Below are positions 1 to 11,751 of a stretch of DNA of 64,000 bases, one piece after another. Origin of the DNA: Aptenodytes patagonicus (lineage: Eukaryota > Chordata > Aves > Sphenisciformes > Spheniscidae); the NCBI RefSeq assembly GCF_965638725.1, contig NC_134963.1:14970501-15034500 (forward strand). The letters are read 5' to 3'. The notes under the pieces are model-generated. The model saw only the letters and a list, made by a program, of their open reading frames with translations, searched no databases and had not been told where the DNA came from. The translations under genes and the position numbers were made by a program. The first letter of the stretch is position 1. Every line of letters begins with the position of its first letter.

Positions 1-1440
1 TATGCACGATACAGACAGAACCCAGCCTGAATTTATAAACTAGCAGGACAGCATAAAAGCACGTAGAACACTGAGAGCTAGTCTTCCCAGGCGTCACTAA
101 GCAAAGGAGGACATCATTGTTTATATATTTTTTTAGAATTACTTTTCAGCATAGGGCCGGGCTTCCATACAGTGAGATGAAGGTTCATAAGCGCAACTCA
201 TCTGAGCTCATTTTGAGATAATAACAAAATTTTAAGTAACCACTCAAAAAAAAAATAGTTTAACTGATGCTGGTGCTATTTTAGCATTACAACAAATTCT
301 AAATATAAGCTTTTCACAATGAAAGATTGACATCAGATAGCATGCACACCTTTCTTTTTCATAAGTCATATTTCTCCTGCAAGCAAGCCTCATCTGCTGT
401 TGGCAGCAAGCTAGGATATCGTAATTCGGACAAATGCTTTCTTCGGCAAGCTAGAGGTTTTCAGTAACTTTCAAATAGATTTAGAACTCTTGTTGCTGAA
501 AAAGTAAATGTATGTTTATCAAAGCAAAACCCATCTATTTGAGATGCATTTGCCTAGTAGGATCCAGGTCCAAGATCTGAGTTCTTAGGGACAAACACAA
601 TGTAAGTGGGAAAACTCATACTCTGCTTCCCAGCCCAGCTGACAGCACAGGTGCCGAGAAACACTAGTTTTCTCTCCTGAAACTTTGGATGGGTATGCCT
701 TTTAACACACACTGCAACCATGACAGTATGAAATTTTGCATAAATACTCAAAGCAAAGGTGGACTGAGACACTGGAAAGCTACAGCTAGCACCAGATTAA
801 AGTGGGGGTGAAGAGAAATTGAGAAGGGGAAAAAAGAGTAGAGAGATGCCCTCTTATCTCAAAAGCACGGGGGATTGCTACACTACCTCTCCCTACTTCG
901 AAAAGCAACATTTCCTCTAGGAGGGAGAATTTCCACTACCCTATTTCAACCTTCAGTAACTACAGCTGAGACAGATCCAAGGCAAAGCAGGGGAAGGGAA
1001 AAAAGATACAGGGGCCTGAGGAGAGGAAAGGAGAAAAAGGAGAAAAAAAAAGAGAAACCAGACCAGTCAGTGAGCTGAGAGAAGAAAAATGAAAGCAGGT
1101 TTAGGGGTGGCAGGAGGTTAAAAGGCAGAACCACAGCGCTCTGCGGTGAGAGGCTGGGGAAAAGGAGGAGGAAAACAGGGCTCTGAGGGGCTGAACCGCT
1201 CTGCTGTCCCACAGGGCGCGGAGGCGGCTGTGACCGCTGCCCCACACAGCAAGCGGCCACAGTCCCCCAAGTACAAGGAACACAACAGGGCAGCAGCGAG
1301 GTTAAGGCTTATTGACACGTTAAAATCCGGCCTTGTGCATGTTTGTTTCAACAAAAAAAAAAAAAAAAAAGCAACCCCACAGCAGGCTCGTTCAGCCGTA
1401 GTCAGTCAGGGGAAGCTTCTAAGCGAATGTAAACAAAACT
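1..1440. other. Noncoding flank, no gene recognised
   Basis: AT-rich sequence with only short chance reading frames on both strands. It holds a purine-rich stretch at about 1000-1060 and an A-run at 1353-1370 that resembles a retroposon tail, but I see no matching body or target-site duplication. I see no exon, RNA gene or recognisable repeat. Confidence 0.5.
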
Positions 1441-2010
1441 ACTGCTGAAACAAAGCAGCATCTCGGCGTCGACACGCGTTAGGGCAGCGCCGACGCGCCT
1501 CGCCGTGAGACCTCAACTGCCGAGACGCTGCCTCACCTCCTCTTTCTCTGTCGGAGCCGCCGCCGAGGAGCCACCGGGCGGCACCGCCGCGCAGCGCGGG
1601 AGAGGACGCTCCAGCCGAAGGTCGCGGTCCGAACACGGTTATGGAGCCCCGTGAACGGCAGGAGACCGGTCTGAGAGCCACGACGCCCCGTCCTGTCCGA
1701 GAGCCTCGTCCCGGGGCCCGGTTCGTTACCACAGCGGCGGCCTCAGCTCAGGGTTCCCCTCGCCCCAGGCCGGGCAGCTAATGGGGGGGTGGTAGTGTGA
1801 GAGGAAAAAAGCGGGAAACGGGGCCGAACGGGGAGGCAGCGGGGGGGGGGGGTCACCCTGCGCCCTGGCGCCAGCCCTCCTCAACCCTGCAGAAGCCCCG
1901 GCCTCGACCGCAAAGCCTTCCCTTCACACCTCCGGGCCCTGACTCGGAGGGAGGAGCCTTTTTCACTGCGTTGTCAGAGCGCAGCTCCCCTGCGGCGTGA
2001 GGAGAACCAC
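1440..2010. promoter_or_regulatory. Orphan CpG island
   Basis: This stretch is abruptly GC- and CpG-rich compared with both flanks and includes a G-run at 1841-1852. CpG islands of this kind usually mark promoters. None of the four recognised genes starts here: SPRING1 starts 9 kb to the right and transcribes towards this island. No reading frame in it resembles a protein I know. It is probably the promoter of a noncoding transcript or of an unrecognised gene reading in either direction. Confidence 0.6.
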
Positions 2011-2206
2011 CATGACAGACCAGCACGCAGCAGCAGTTGGGCAAATCTCTCCAATTTCTCCCCCTGCCGTGAGGGTCAGGGTTTTTTTTATAATTATTGT
2101 TTTAGTACAACAGTTGTCTATCAGGTTGCCCCGGTACCGTGGCTATTTTCCCACATTAGCACCCATGACTGCCCAACAGGTTGAAAACCCAGGCAGCCCT
2201 CACAGG
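1750..2206 (+). ncRNA. Candidate first exon of an unassigned plus-strand transcript
   Basis: The downstream flank of the CpG island ends at 2206 in CAG followed by GTAAGT, a consensus-perfect 5' splice site. A first exon starting inside the island and ending here would be ordinary. A short frame opens at the ATG at 2165 and encodes MTAQQVENPGSPHR up to the donor, but I do not recognise it and cannot find the next exon. The left limit given is arbitrary. This is inference from one splice motif plus the CpG island. Confidence 0.3.
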
Positions 2207-2899
2207 TAAGTTTATTTTGTGGGTTTGGGTGGCCAAGCCAAAGGTACAGGAGTAATTCCAGACAGACGCTCCACACGTTTTCCTGGAGCAATGTAATGAT
2301 TCGTGTTCTGTACTTGTAGGTTTGCCTGCCTTTTGCTCAGTGAAATTCAGGTCTAAGGGCCATCTGCCAGCCTGACTCCACGGGGAGGAGACCAGCTTTT
2401 ATCCAAATGCTGTGGTAACCTCTGCTGGCTGATCCTCGCTGTTACACCGGTTGAGACATGCTACTACAAGTAAGCTTGTAGGCTGACACAAGAAGTTGAG
2501 CAGATTAAAAGACATCAGAAGAGGTACATTACATTTGCTCACTCATACTTTTGTATGCATTTGCTACTACAGAGGATGGGGATTTTTTAATTTAATGTGT
2601 ACTTTTAAGGCATCAGCGATTTAGATAAATTAGGACCCTGTTCATCCATGCATGAACATGTTTATTTCCTCACATAGCACAACTTTTATCATTAAGCAGC
2701 TCTGCAACTGTAGTTTGCAAATAGTCTACATTCTTCAGTTTGAAGATGTGGATACAGCATACCCAGTGTCATCTTACAGAGCTGATAGAAGCATTTTTAT
2801 GCATATGACAATGTCAGTAGCTTAGGATGCTGGTGTGGCTGGGCACCTGTGACTTACACTCAACCTTAACCAACTTCTTCAAATAGTGATTTATTTTTG

Positions 2900-3065
2900 T
2901 GTGCGTGTGTGTAAGACAGGTATTATTCATATGAATAGGTACATTAAAGGCTCCAGGTGAGGCCATGGTCAGAAGTCATAGGAACTACAAATGTAGAGTT
3001 GTCTTTTTGCTCTGAGGAGTTTAAAATCTAAACAAATTTTGTGCAGGACAGGAACAGAATGCAGA
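2900..3065. repeat. Possible old amniote SINE tail
   Basis: The stretch around 2998-3025 (a GAGGAGTTTAAAATCTAAAC segment after a pyrimidine-rich piece) resembles the region seen near the end of old sauropsid SINE/L2-type elements, where the usual wording is AAAGAGCTTACAATCTAA. The match is short and diverged and the limits are approximate. Confidence 0.25.
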
Positions 3066-5040
3066 CAATTGACATATGATTCTTATTAGCGTGCCTTACT
3101 CTGTAGGTGCATGCAGAGAGACAGAAAATACACTGGATAAGTGAGAGCTGGATTTTATTGGAAGCTTCCATTAAACTGGCAAGAAATCAGGTGCTAATCC
3201 TCATTTCAACCATTAATAGTAGAAACAAATTAATTGTAATCTCAGAGGTGAACTAACACCTGCCTCCCATTCCATTTGCAACTATAGCTTGTGGTCTTCT
3301 ATCCCCTTAATTGAAATACATACTAGAAAAGCTTCTACAAGGCAAGCTTTTCAGCCAGAATTAATTTCTTTCTTTTCTCTACTCTGCAACTTTGTCTTAT
3401 TTCACCACAGGCGAAACAGCAGACCACAGCAACAAACATGCTTCAATCTGAAAGCATCCTGAGAATTCTTGCTTAAGACCTATACTTCTAATCTACTAAG
3501 AACCGTGATTTCTAAGAAAAATCTGTGGCCATATGACTGCCTCAAAAATGGAAAACATGTAGACAATATGCACGTTGCTACAAGTCAGACCTTATTTGAC
3601 AAAAATATTAGATAGGACTGCCTGTTTAATTAGATATGGCTCAAAAATGAAGAACTAAGTACTTTCCCATCTTCCCTGCAGGTTTTGAAGTTGGCATTTT
3701 TCCCCGTCTGCCTATAGTTAGTTGTTTGCCTCTGGTTGTGAAGAAATGCAGAGGACTTATTAAAGCACCAATAATTTGCTGAACTCCATCTTTTGTGGAA
3801 CTTGCTGAGTTAGCAAATTCCTTTTCACCTCCTCCCCCACCTCTCCTTGACTAGAAGAACTGAAGAACAAATATCACATTATGGTGCTAGGTTAAAGAAC
3901 TAGTGTGTTTGCAGTTTAAGTGACTAGAACAAGACAGAACAAATCCTAAAGCTCGAGCCTGTGCAGCTACATGACGAGGGAAGTCAATACAGTGTTTGCT
4001 TTTTAAAAGCGCATATCAGAACAAAGACTCATGCTTAGAATTTGCTGTGCTTAGTGCTTTATATTCCAAAATTGACTACTAACATGGTTTGTTAGAAAGT
4101 TCTCCAAGTGATTAAAGCCTGAACACTTACAGGATATAGAGAGAATTGCCACTGCAGTGAGTGAGATTCTGAGAATGCAGAAACCATGATCCCAACTCAT
4201 CAACTGCTGGCCTCAAGCCTGAAGTTTGCTTTTGCCTTTTCAGAACTCCAGCCCATCACAATAAGAATTTTTATCCAATTCTCCATGTACCATCCCAAGG
4301 GAGCAGTACAGCAGGTTCTTTCAAGGCCAATGGCTCAAGTTTAAATTCAGCTAAGATGGCAGTTACTGCTTTGCCCTTCTGCCACAGATTACTCTTTCCA
4401 AATTGGTACAGCCAAATACTATACCTGGTTCCTCATTAGATGTCAGCTGGTACCATTTTTCACTAGCATTAATATTCCTGTAAACTACAGAAATCAAGGA
4501 GTACACAACCCATTCAATTATCCCCAGCATTGACCTCAGTGCAGATAAGCAGAGCTAGTCGTTCCATCAAGGGCTCTCACTAAATCTGCTGCCAAACACA
4601 AGTCAACAACCTGAGTCTCTTAGCTGACAAACAGAAAGGAGATGTCAGACAGCCACTGACAACCACAGAGTCACCAAGCTTTTTTGCAAGAGGGATGAAC
4701 ATCACTTAAACCACACAGAAGTGTTACCAGGAAGCACAGATTTGACATTTCTCATCATATCTTCACAACATGAAGCAATTATTTGCATTCCTTTCCCTGC
4801 TCAATCCACTTTTGCCAAGGACCAGATCTTTCTGTGCACCACTGAGAGAAGCATGCTCTTTTCTTGGATTGAAACGAAATAGATTTCCTGTCTGCCTCTA
4901 CTCGCTTGCCTTTATTACACATATTCAAGTTAGTATCCCTCTCTGCTCCGCTGCATTCTTCAAGTTTACATTTTGGTACAGTTGCCTTGTAGTTCAAGGA
5001 AAGACATGACAACAGGCAGTATTTTGGAACACAGATAAGT
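3066..5040. other. Noncoding stretch left of SPRING1
   Basis: No exon, RNA gene or clear repeat seen. The frames at 4770-5012 overlap on opposite strands and resemble no protein I know. If the distal poly(A) signal near 5045 is used, this stretch lies beyond the end of SPRING1. Confidence 0.45.
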
Positions 5041-5041
5041 T

Positions 5042-5047
5042 TTTAAT
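5042..5047 (-). terminator. SPRING1: Candidate distal poly(A) signal of SPRING1
   Basis: On the minus strand this reads ATTAAA and is followed within 20 bases by GT-rich sequence, an arrangement usual for a cleavage site. It would give a 3' UTR of about 2.3 kb. The alternative nearer signal at 5857-5862 is canonical AATAAA. Confidence 0.3.
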
Positions 5048-5856
5048 GATTTAACATATAGTATAGACACTAGTTGAACAGCTCAACAACCAGGGAGGGA
5101 GGATGCCATTTCTGTCCCATTGAATGGACAATGGTCACAATGCACTTCTGATCACATCCTGTTTTTCTAGAAGAGAAGGGGGCCAGGAATTCCCACTAAC
5201 GTTGTCTGAATTAGGTTTGTTCTTATGATTTCTTACAATTACTGCTTCAAGCGGTGGTATCACCTGATAAAGAATTAATACCAAGTTGAAAAAGAAAGCA
5301 AGAGTAAGCCATCAGTGTCTTGATATCAGCAGTCGTGGTGCAAAAACATGAAGTGCTAGAATACATCTCAGCAGGAATGGTGTAACAGACCAACCTGATG
5401 GCCTTCCCTGGGGAAAACCGTTATGAAGTGCTGGAACAGGGGTGAAGAATCTGTTTAACACTGAAAAGAGAAGTAACCTCTGCTACCCTCTGAAGACAGC
5501 CTTTCACACTGCATCTTCACACTGTATCACATCTGCTGCAGCAAGTTGCCATAGGATGGCAGCAAAGGGGAGACAGATTTTCCGCTGGATAAACTGCTAT
5601 CGCTAAAGCTTTTAAGCTTTTGGAGAAACAAGATTTTCAAGAGAATCTGCTGACAGAACCATTATCTCACTTGATGACTTCTGGGAAAGAACAATGAAAA
5701 CAATGCAAGTGGATTTTATCAGATGGCTGATAACACTACTTGTTTATATCATATGTAATTGCAATAGCATTCTACAGATCTTTTGCACCAGGATACTCCA
5801 CCACTGTGCTTGGGTTGTTTGTTTGTTGGGTTTTTTTTAAAGCCTCTGTAGATTGT

Positions 5857-5862
5857 TTTATT
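5857..5862 (-). terminator. SPRING1: Candidate proximal poly(A) signal of SPRING1
   Basis: This is the first canonical AATAAA I find on the minus strand below the SPRING1 stop codon, giving a 3' UTR of about 1.5 kb. The downstream sequence is A-rich rather than GT-rich, so it may be weak. Confidence 0.3.
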
Positions 5863-7330
5863 TCAGTCAGGGAATAGGAAGTATCAGTTTAAATAAGCAT
5901 ACACAAAGTCAAAATCATGGAGGAGATGGATGGTGTAAAAACAAGAGAAATGAGGCGCTGCATATAGAAAAGAACAGCCCAATTTCATCTAGCGCTTGGA
6001 CTTTGCCCAGTGACTTGCAAGGGGAGCACAAATTTAGTCAGCATTTTACAGGTTCTCTATCCATCTTTTCTGTGTTGAGTGGCCTTAAGAGGGAGACAGT
6101 TTAAATTGCAACTTTAGAGAGTTAGGAGAAATTGTGGGAGAACCAACCCTGTTCTAGTGCCATTCTGATCAGACTAAAATTCCAGAGTAGCAAGTAGGTC
6201 AAACAGCAAATCAAAAACATCATGACCGTTTAACTGAACTCATGCAACACAGTTGTCCTCAGAGGAGGCCCTGCACTATGTTCTGACATTCTAATTACTT
6301 CATGCACAAGGACATCATTAAACTGAAATCCTAGAACAACTCCACCCTTTTGCCTCCTGCACAACCAGGAGTGAAGTACATTTGAATTACCAAGGCCTGA
6401 ACAAGTTCAAGCAAACAAATCTTCAGTGCTCCCTGTCAGAAAGTGGACTAGCAGAGAGCTGTTTAAAAGACTAAGACTCCTCTTCGAGGAAACTGTTGCA
6501 GAGTAACAAGGAAAGTGTTTACAGACAATAAACATCCCATCCTAGGCAGATCCCTGCTCTTCTCTCATGCTATGGGACTTTGACAGAATAACAACTCCAT
6601 TGGAGTTCTAAATGCTTTAAACTCACTAAGAGGAACGTAAGCACTATAGTGACAAATCCCAATACAATTCCTTTAGACTAAGGAGGAAAAAAAACCAACC
6701 AATTTTAGTCAGGATCTAAAATATCCTTTCTACCTGACGTAACAAAACAGTGACTGAAAGGCATCAACAACTACCTATGCAAAGCATCAGTACTTTCAGC
6801 TAGTAATCCATATAAAATGAATAAATAATTCATAATTACATATGTAGTGTACACCATGCATGTCAAGAAGTGCTCCAGAGAGAGAAGCACAACCAGGCAT
6901 GCTTTACCCTCTAAAAAGCAAAAGTCCTCCAATTATTACTGTCACTCTGGAAAGTCTCTGGACTGCAGAGACACAATTGAACCTCCACGTGCAGCTCCAA
7001 AGCTACATTAGGTATTTTTCCTATGATGTTTTACAGCCTAGATCGACTCCGTGCATCCTAAAATTTAGAGGAAGTATTCAAAGAATGTACTAGTACTCTA
7101 GTACAGTACTAGTACCTCGTACTCTAAAGCAGGTGCATAACAAACTGAAGAAAGCAAGATTCAATCCCGGAGAACTTAAGTCCCTTGCTTACACTGTACA
7201 CCTCTGGGTTTGTCCCCAGAAACAACATAAGCCATTTACACTGAGGGTCCTGTAAAGCAGCAGCTGTTGTCTTGCTCTTTTGGATTCTAGTCTCCAGTTC
7301 CTTCCCTTTGTTGCTTAGATCATGCAGCTT
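5863..7330 (-). other. SPRING1: Probable SPRING1 3' UTR
   Basis: Sequence directly downstream of the SPRING1 stop codon on the minus strand, without any coding exon or earlier canonical poly(A) signal. It carries a repeated palindromic block at 7087-7122. Extent is inferred from the signals at 5857 and 5042, not from transcripts. Confidence 0.45.
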
Positions 7331-7414
7331 TCAAACAGGCAGAAGCTCTGGGGGATATTCACCATAGCAGTATTTTGCAATTGGATCTCTATAGGTGTTT
7401 TCATGCTGTACACT
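7331..7414 (-). CDS. SPRING1: SPRING1 coding exon 5 with stop codon
   Basis: Encodes residues 179-205, [20 protein letters not shown] then PPELLPV, followed by TGA. The acceptor is CTGACAG. A different frame stays open across the same bases and can mislead, but only this frame continues exon 4 and matches the family. Confidence 0.95.
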   Translation of the reverse strand, partial: SVQHENTYRDPIAKYCYGEYPPELLPV

Positions 7415-10400
7415 CTGTCAGGAAGAGGAGGAGAAGCTTTAACACATATTGAAACAATACATCCCTTCACTGAGGGCCAAAACCCAGAACATTTATACGT
7501 ATGCAAAAAATTCCCAAATTCTTCTACACATTAGAATATCATCTGGAGTCAAACAACACTGCACTCCCAACATATAAAAGACAGTTGCTATATTATAGCA
7601 CTTTAATGTCAAACCATACCCAGACCCTCCTTTTCAGGAGACTACCCAAGTAGGTGGGAACAGATTCAATATTCAAAAAAAAAAAAAAACACCCCAAAAC
7701 ATTATATATGCTTCGGGAATATCGTCAAATGTCCTAAGCAAGCAAGGCATAATAAAGTTGCTACTTGAGATATGTGCATTTTTCTTGATAAAGCTAGAGT
7801 TCAGATACTATGGGGGGGGGGGAAAACAAACAACAACTTTGGAGACATTTGGAACTATGTCCTTTGTTTGCAGTCCATCCCTATTGCTATATTAAATACT
7901 CAAGCTGCATGACATCTCCCAACAGCATTTTCTAAGAGGGCCAATGCTTGCTTAGACCAAAACTTACAATAAAATCACATGGGTAACAGAAGTTCACCTC
8001 TGTTCCAAGGTGAAAAAAAATTACAACATACTTTTTGAGTTACTATGCAGATGATTGTCAGCATATGGTAAGTATAAAAATGTACCGTAAAGTAAATAGC
8101 ATTCTGAAGCTACCGGGAACAACTCTCACTGTTCTCATCCTTACGAGATCTTCCCCAGAGCTCATCAGAGATCTTCACCGGTCATTGAACTCAGCTAGTC
8201 TCTTTTTAGTTACGTACCTCTTTTCTAAAGAGAGTGTACAACTCATCCTGCTCTAAATATGCACTTTGCCCTTCATTTACTGCCGATGTTACTATTTCAC
8301 CTTACAAATCGGAGGATTGCTTTCAGATTAGCTCTCAGCCATAGCTTCAGCATTTATGAAAATGCCTGCGTGCATGCAAGCACAAAAGATCAGCCATTCA
8401 TAGGACCAAGCCCCATTTTCCAAGGGCACTTTTTGGGTATTTTTCCATTTTTGAGCCCTGGACATGTACTTGTGTCTTACCTGTGATGAAGTCCTACATT
8501 TTGCCAGACACAACTCAAAGCGATCTTCCACTGCCATGAAGAGGTTTTGGAAAGCAATAGCTGCCCGGTTCAAGAAACGTTCCAGAAGATGTTGCTAAAG
8601 TGGTTAGCAAAAGAGACGACAAAACAAAAAAAAAAAACAAACACAAACACCGTACTTCAACAAGGAGTAATCAAAGCCCACCTTAACCTACACAGCTCAA
8701 GTATCAGAGGAATAGTAAGCAACTCCACTTAGAATTTCTAGCAAGCACTGAAAGGTTAACACATCACAGAACCCCAGCAGTAGGAGGAGAATCTAGAGAA
8801 GCTAACAGAATACAGCGAAGTGCTAATTGCAAAACTGATACGGGCTGGAGTAGCTTTTCTGCAATCATTTCCCTTCAGCAAATGTAATTCCCCTGAAGCT
8901 GAAACATTTTGCAAGGCTCCCAGTATTTCCTCTCAAAGGTGGGAAGGATGAATTTTTTTAAAGTTTTATTTATAGCTTGCCATACAATCCTTGCAGGCTT
9001 TCCTCATCCTTCCAAGAAAAGGAACTGTCCCCTCTAAGGGAAAAGCTCCTCACAAACAAGCACTTTAAGCCACAGAGGAACCTGAGCAGCTGAGAACACC
9101 TGAAAAGCAGGAGAAAGTCTATGCACCTTGCTGGGCTGCAGGCAACAGGAAACACAGTACTCGTACACACTGCAGCAGCCATTGGGAAGGCAGCTGTCAC
9201 AGCTGTACAGCTTTGTACTGGGCACGTTGACATTACAACAGCCATTTACCAGTAGGTCCTTCCTCTCACAGATGTAGCCTGAAAAACAAAAACAGTAGGA
9301 ACAACTGGCAAGATGTACTCTTTTGTACGTTCTATAGAAAAGCTATAGTAAGAATCACATTACTTAAGAACAGGCTTATTTATCGTTTAGTGCATTATGA
9401 TCCCCCTCAATTTGCCTGAAGTCCTAACTACCAATTCTTTGAAATTACACTTGGACACAGAGCTGAGTTTTACTACAACCTGGTGTTATCTGTACAACTA
9501 TTATGTACCTACTCTAATATGCTGTATATACAGTACGAGTCTTTAAATGCAGAATATTTAAGTTATGATTTCTTTTTGGCATAATTCATTGTTGTGATTG
9601 GAAGGGGAAAAGTGATTGGTGATGACTGTACCGGAGAAAACTATGACATACGTTCTTTCAACTGGTCTATGTCTGGATAACTCTCTTTATAGATCAACAT
9701 GAAGAGACTTAGATTTATCCACACAGGATAGCTATAATATTCACTGTTGAGAGGAATCCTTAATGGTATAGAACCACAGGGTTTGTCCTTACGGAAACTG
9801 TACTACCACAGTGTTAGACTGTGAAAGATATCCGTGATTTTAGAGACCTTAGTGAATCAGCAGCAAGCATAATTCAGGCAGTGCTACATTTAATATTGAT
9901 GCAAATCACAGAAGATGTGGTGGTTTTTCTACAGCCTTGATTTCTGGTCAAGAAAGGTCCAGTGCCTGAGCAACAAGCACGCTGGGGAAGCATGTGTGCA
10001 TGGCAGGAAAGGCTCCATACACTTAAAACAAGTGGTTAATTTGAGAACCTGCAAGAGATATCCTTGGGTTTACAAGGGTCAGATGAGCTTGTTAACTGTG
10101 ACCAAGCACTAATTATACCAGTCCTGAGCTGCCTCTATACAAGGCCAATCAGGTTTCCCTGATTACTCTCCCTAACATACCCGACAGCAGGAATACACTG
10201 CAGGGAGATACAAAGAGCTCTGCAAGCAACCACACTAAAATTGAGCAGGACTCAACGTTTGAGTTCTGTGCAAAGGTAACTAGAGTTCTTTGAATCTAAG
10301 GTGGTCCTGGAAACAGTACAGCCACACTCATAAGGTACCGTGCCTGAGCCGAGTCCAGCTGCACCCAAGCCTGCTGTGCACAGAACCAGATCAGCAGTGT

Positions 10401-11461
10401 CTGCAGCCACAGCAAAATCAATCCAGTCTGAGGATAAAATGCCAACAGCTGAGGTTCTGCAGTAAGAATGCCTCACTAGGGAGCAGTTGTTACTTGGAAG
10501 CGCCATCAACAATCAGACAGGCAAAGCAGCATTCAACACTGCAATACGCAGAATAAATTCTTAGTATCAAGTATACCCAGTTCATCTGTAATGAGGAGCT
10601 TCCCCTGCACAGAATTCCTGCACTGGTTACTCAGCTGACTGCTGTTTCCCGAACTGAACTTCACCTTCCACATGATCGGCTGCTCATGCTCTTGCACTTG
10701 GAGGAGATTCCGATCTCTTACTGTCCTTTCTTCCTGCAAGGAAAGACAGCAATGCAACCAAACATAAAAGTTCCTTCTGCCATTCCCATCCACATGCTTT
10801 TCCCACTATTAAAAATGCCTAAGCGTCAATGGAGTAAGCAACATACTACCTGCAGTAGCTTACTTTTTGCTATACGCCGCGTGAAAGCAGCGTAATCCAG
10901 TGAAATGGGGCTATGCAAGTTCACCACAGGATCAGCTAACACAGCCGAACTCAGTTACTTACAACCACAAAAGTAGCATATATCATATTAAATAGCCATA
11001 GGTACACATACTTCTCTTTTATAAGTTCTTTACTAGTGGAATTACAGTTCACAAGAGATATTACAACAGAATAATCACGTGTCTTCGAGATTTTTTTTTT
11101 TCCAGTTTTGGTTCAAAACACTATTGCTGTCAAATACAGTATCAGACATGACTTTTTTTAACTCCTGCCTTTATTTAATAATTATGATGTAATTCTTACG
11201 GCAGCATGTCCCAGGAGCTCAGCAACAGCACTTGACGAACAAAAGTTACCCCGGGATGAGGGATTTTTTTTTTTAGTCCGCCTCCCAGTGTGCTGGGACC
11301 GGGACCGCATGTCCCGCCAGCGGGACGGGGGCTCCGGGGCGGGCACTGACCTGCTTGAAGGTGCTGGTGAGGAAGTAGACGAGGGAGAGCCCGAAGACGA
11401 CACCGAGGACCCAGCGCTTCCTCAGCAGCCGCCGCCACAGCACCGCTCCCCAGGGCACCAT
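7331..11461 (-). CDS. SPRING1: SPRING1 (C12orf49), SREBF pathway regulator in Golgi; complete, five coding exons
   Basis: SPRING1 is a Golgi single-pass type II glycoprotein that supports the SCAP-SREBP pathway through site-1 protease. The five exons are 11351-11461, 10577-10733, 9127-9278, 8481-8594 and 7331-7414. They join in frame to 205 residues, the length I recall for human. The introns have GT-AG ends. A membrane segment lies at about residues 17-35. An N-glycosylation sequon N-S-S is at 67-69. A cysteine-rich region covers roughly 92-135, with NGCC occurring twice, and the C-terminal part ends in [13 protein letters not shown]. The start ATG sits in a strong Kozak context (GCCGCCATGG). 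Residue-level agreement with remembered human SPRING1 is very high in the cysteine-rich and C-terminal parts and lowest around residues 2-6. The gene diverges from RNFT2 across a shared CpG island. I see no frameshift or missing key residue. Confidence 0.95.
8481..8594 (-). CDS. SPRING1: SPRING1 coding exon 4
   Basis: Encodes residues 141-178, from [10 protein letters not shown] through [13 protein letters not shown], in phase 0 at both ends. The acceptor is CACTTTAG and the donor is GTAAGA. This is the most conserved block of the protein apart from the cysteine clusters. Confidence 0.95.
9127..9278 (-). CDS. SPRING1: SPRING1 coding exon 3
   Basis: Completes Gly90 and encodes residues 91-140, the densest part of the cysteine-rich lumenal domain, with CCN, SCDSC, NGCC and CVSCC clusters. 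The human protein as I recall it has CCDGC where this one has SCDSC, so one cysteine of the cluster is replaced by serine here. Acceptor TTTTTCAG, donor GTGCAT. Confidence 0.95.
10577..10733 (-). CDS. SPRING1: SPRING1 coding exon 2
   Basis: Encodes residues 38-89 and the first base of Gly90. It begins [13 protein letters not shown] and ends [15 protein letters not shown]. It holds the N67 glycosylation sequon and an RNLL motif at 45-48 that fits the site-1 protease preference R-x-L/hydrophobic. The acceptor is a pyrimidine-rich tract ending TTGCAG and the donor reads GTATAC. Confidence 0.95.
11351..11461 (-). CDS. SPRING1: SPRING1 coding exon 1
   Basis: Encodes residues 1-37: a short basic cytosolic start (WRRLLRKRW), then the signal-anchor membrane segment, ending in TSTFKQ. 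The donor after CAG reads GTCAGT. The basic residues before the membrane segment fit the type II topology known for the family. Confidence 0.95.
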
Positions 11462-11751
11462 GGCGGCGCGGCGGGCGGCCCGGCCCCGGGGCCGCGGGCT
11501 GGGCCCTCAGCCCCCCGCCGCCGCGCTCGCCCGCCGCAGGGAGGGAGAGGAACGGTGGGGGCAGGGCTGATCCGGGACCGGCATCACCGGCTCCGGCGGA
11601 GAGAGGGGCGGAGAGAGCGAGCGCGGGCTGCGCCCGGCGGAGAGCCTCGGCGCGGCTGCCCCAGGCGCTGCCACCGCGCCCGGCCTGCCTCCCTCCCCGG
11701 GAGCGCGGCCCAAGCGCTTCCGCCGGCCGCGGGGCGGAGGAGGCGGAAGCC

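Noticed and set aside
1353-1370. A-run as the tail of a processed pseudogene
   Set aside because: The sequence before it shows no similarity to a known transcript and no target-site duplication is visible.
1439-1732. Minus-strand frame of 97 codons in the left CpG island as MED13L exon 1
   Set aside because: MED13L is the expected large gene to the left, but its N-terminus as I recall it ([20 protein letters not shown]) does not occur here.
7315-7506. Minus-strand frame of 63 codons over SPRING1 exon 5
   Set aside because: Wrong phase. The correct frame ([14 protein letters not shown] at 7331-7333) continues exon 4 and matches the family.
9915-10112. ATG-TGG-TGG frame as the missing RNFT2 first exon (MWLFTVNQ)
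   Set aside because: Only the first two residues agree, there is no donor at the right place, and it lies inside SPRING1 on the wrong side of the shared promoter.
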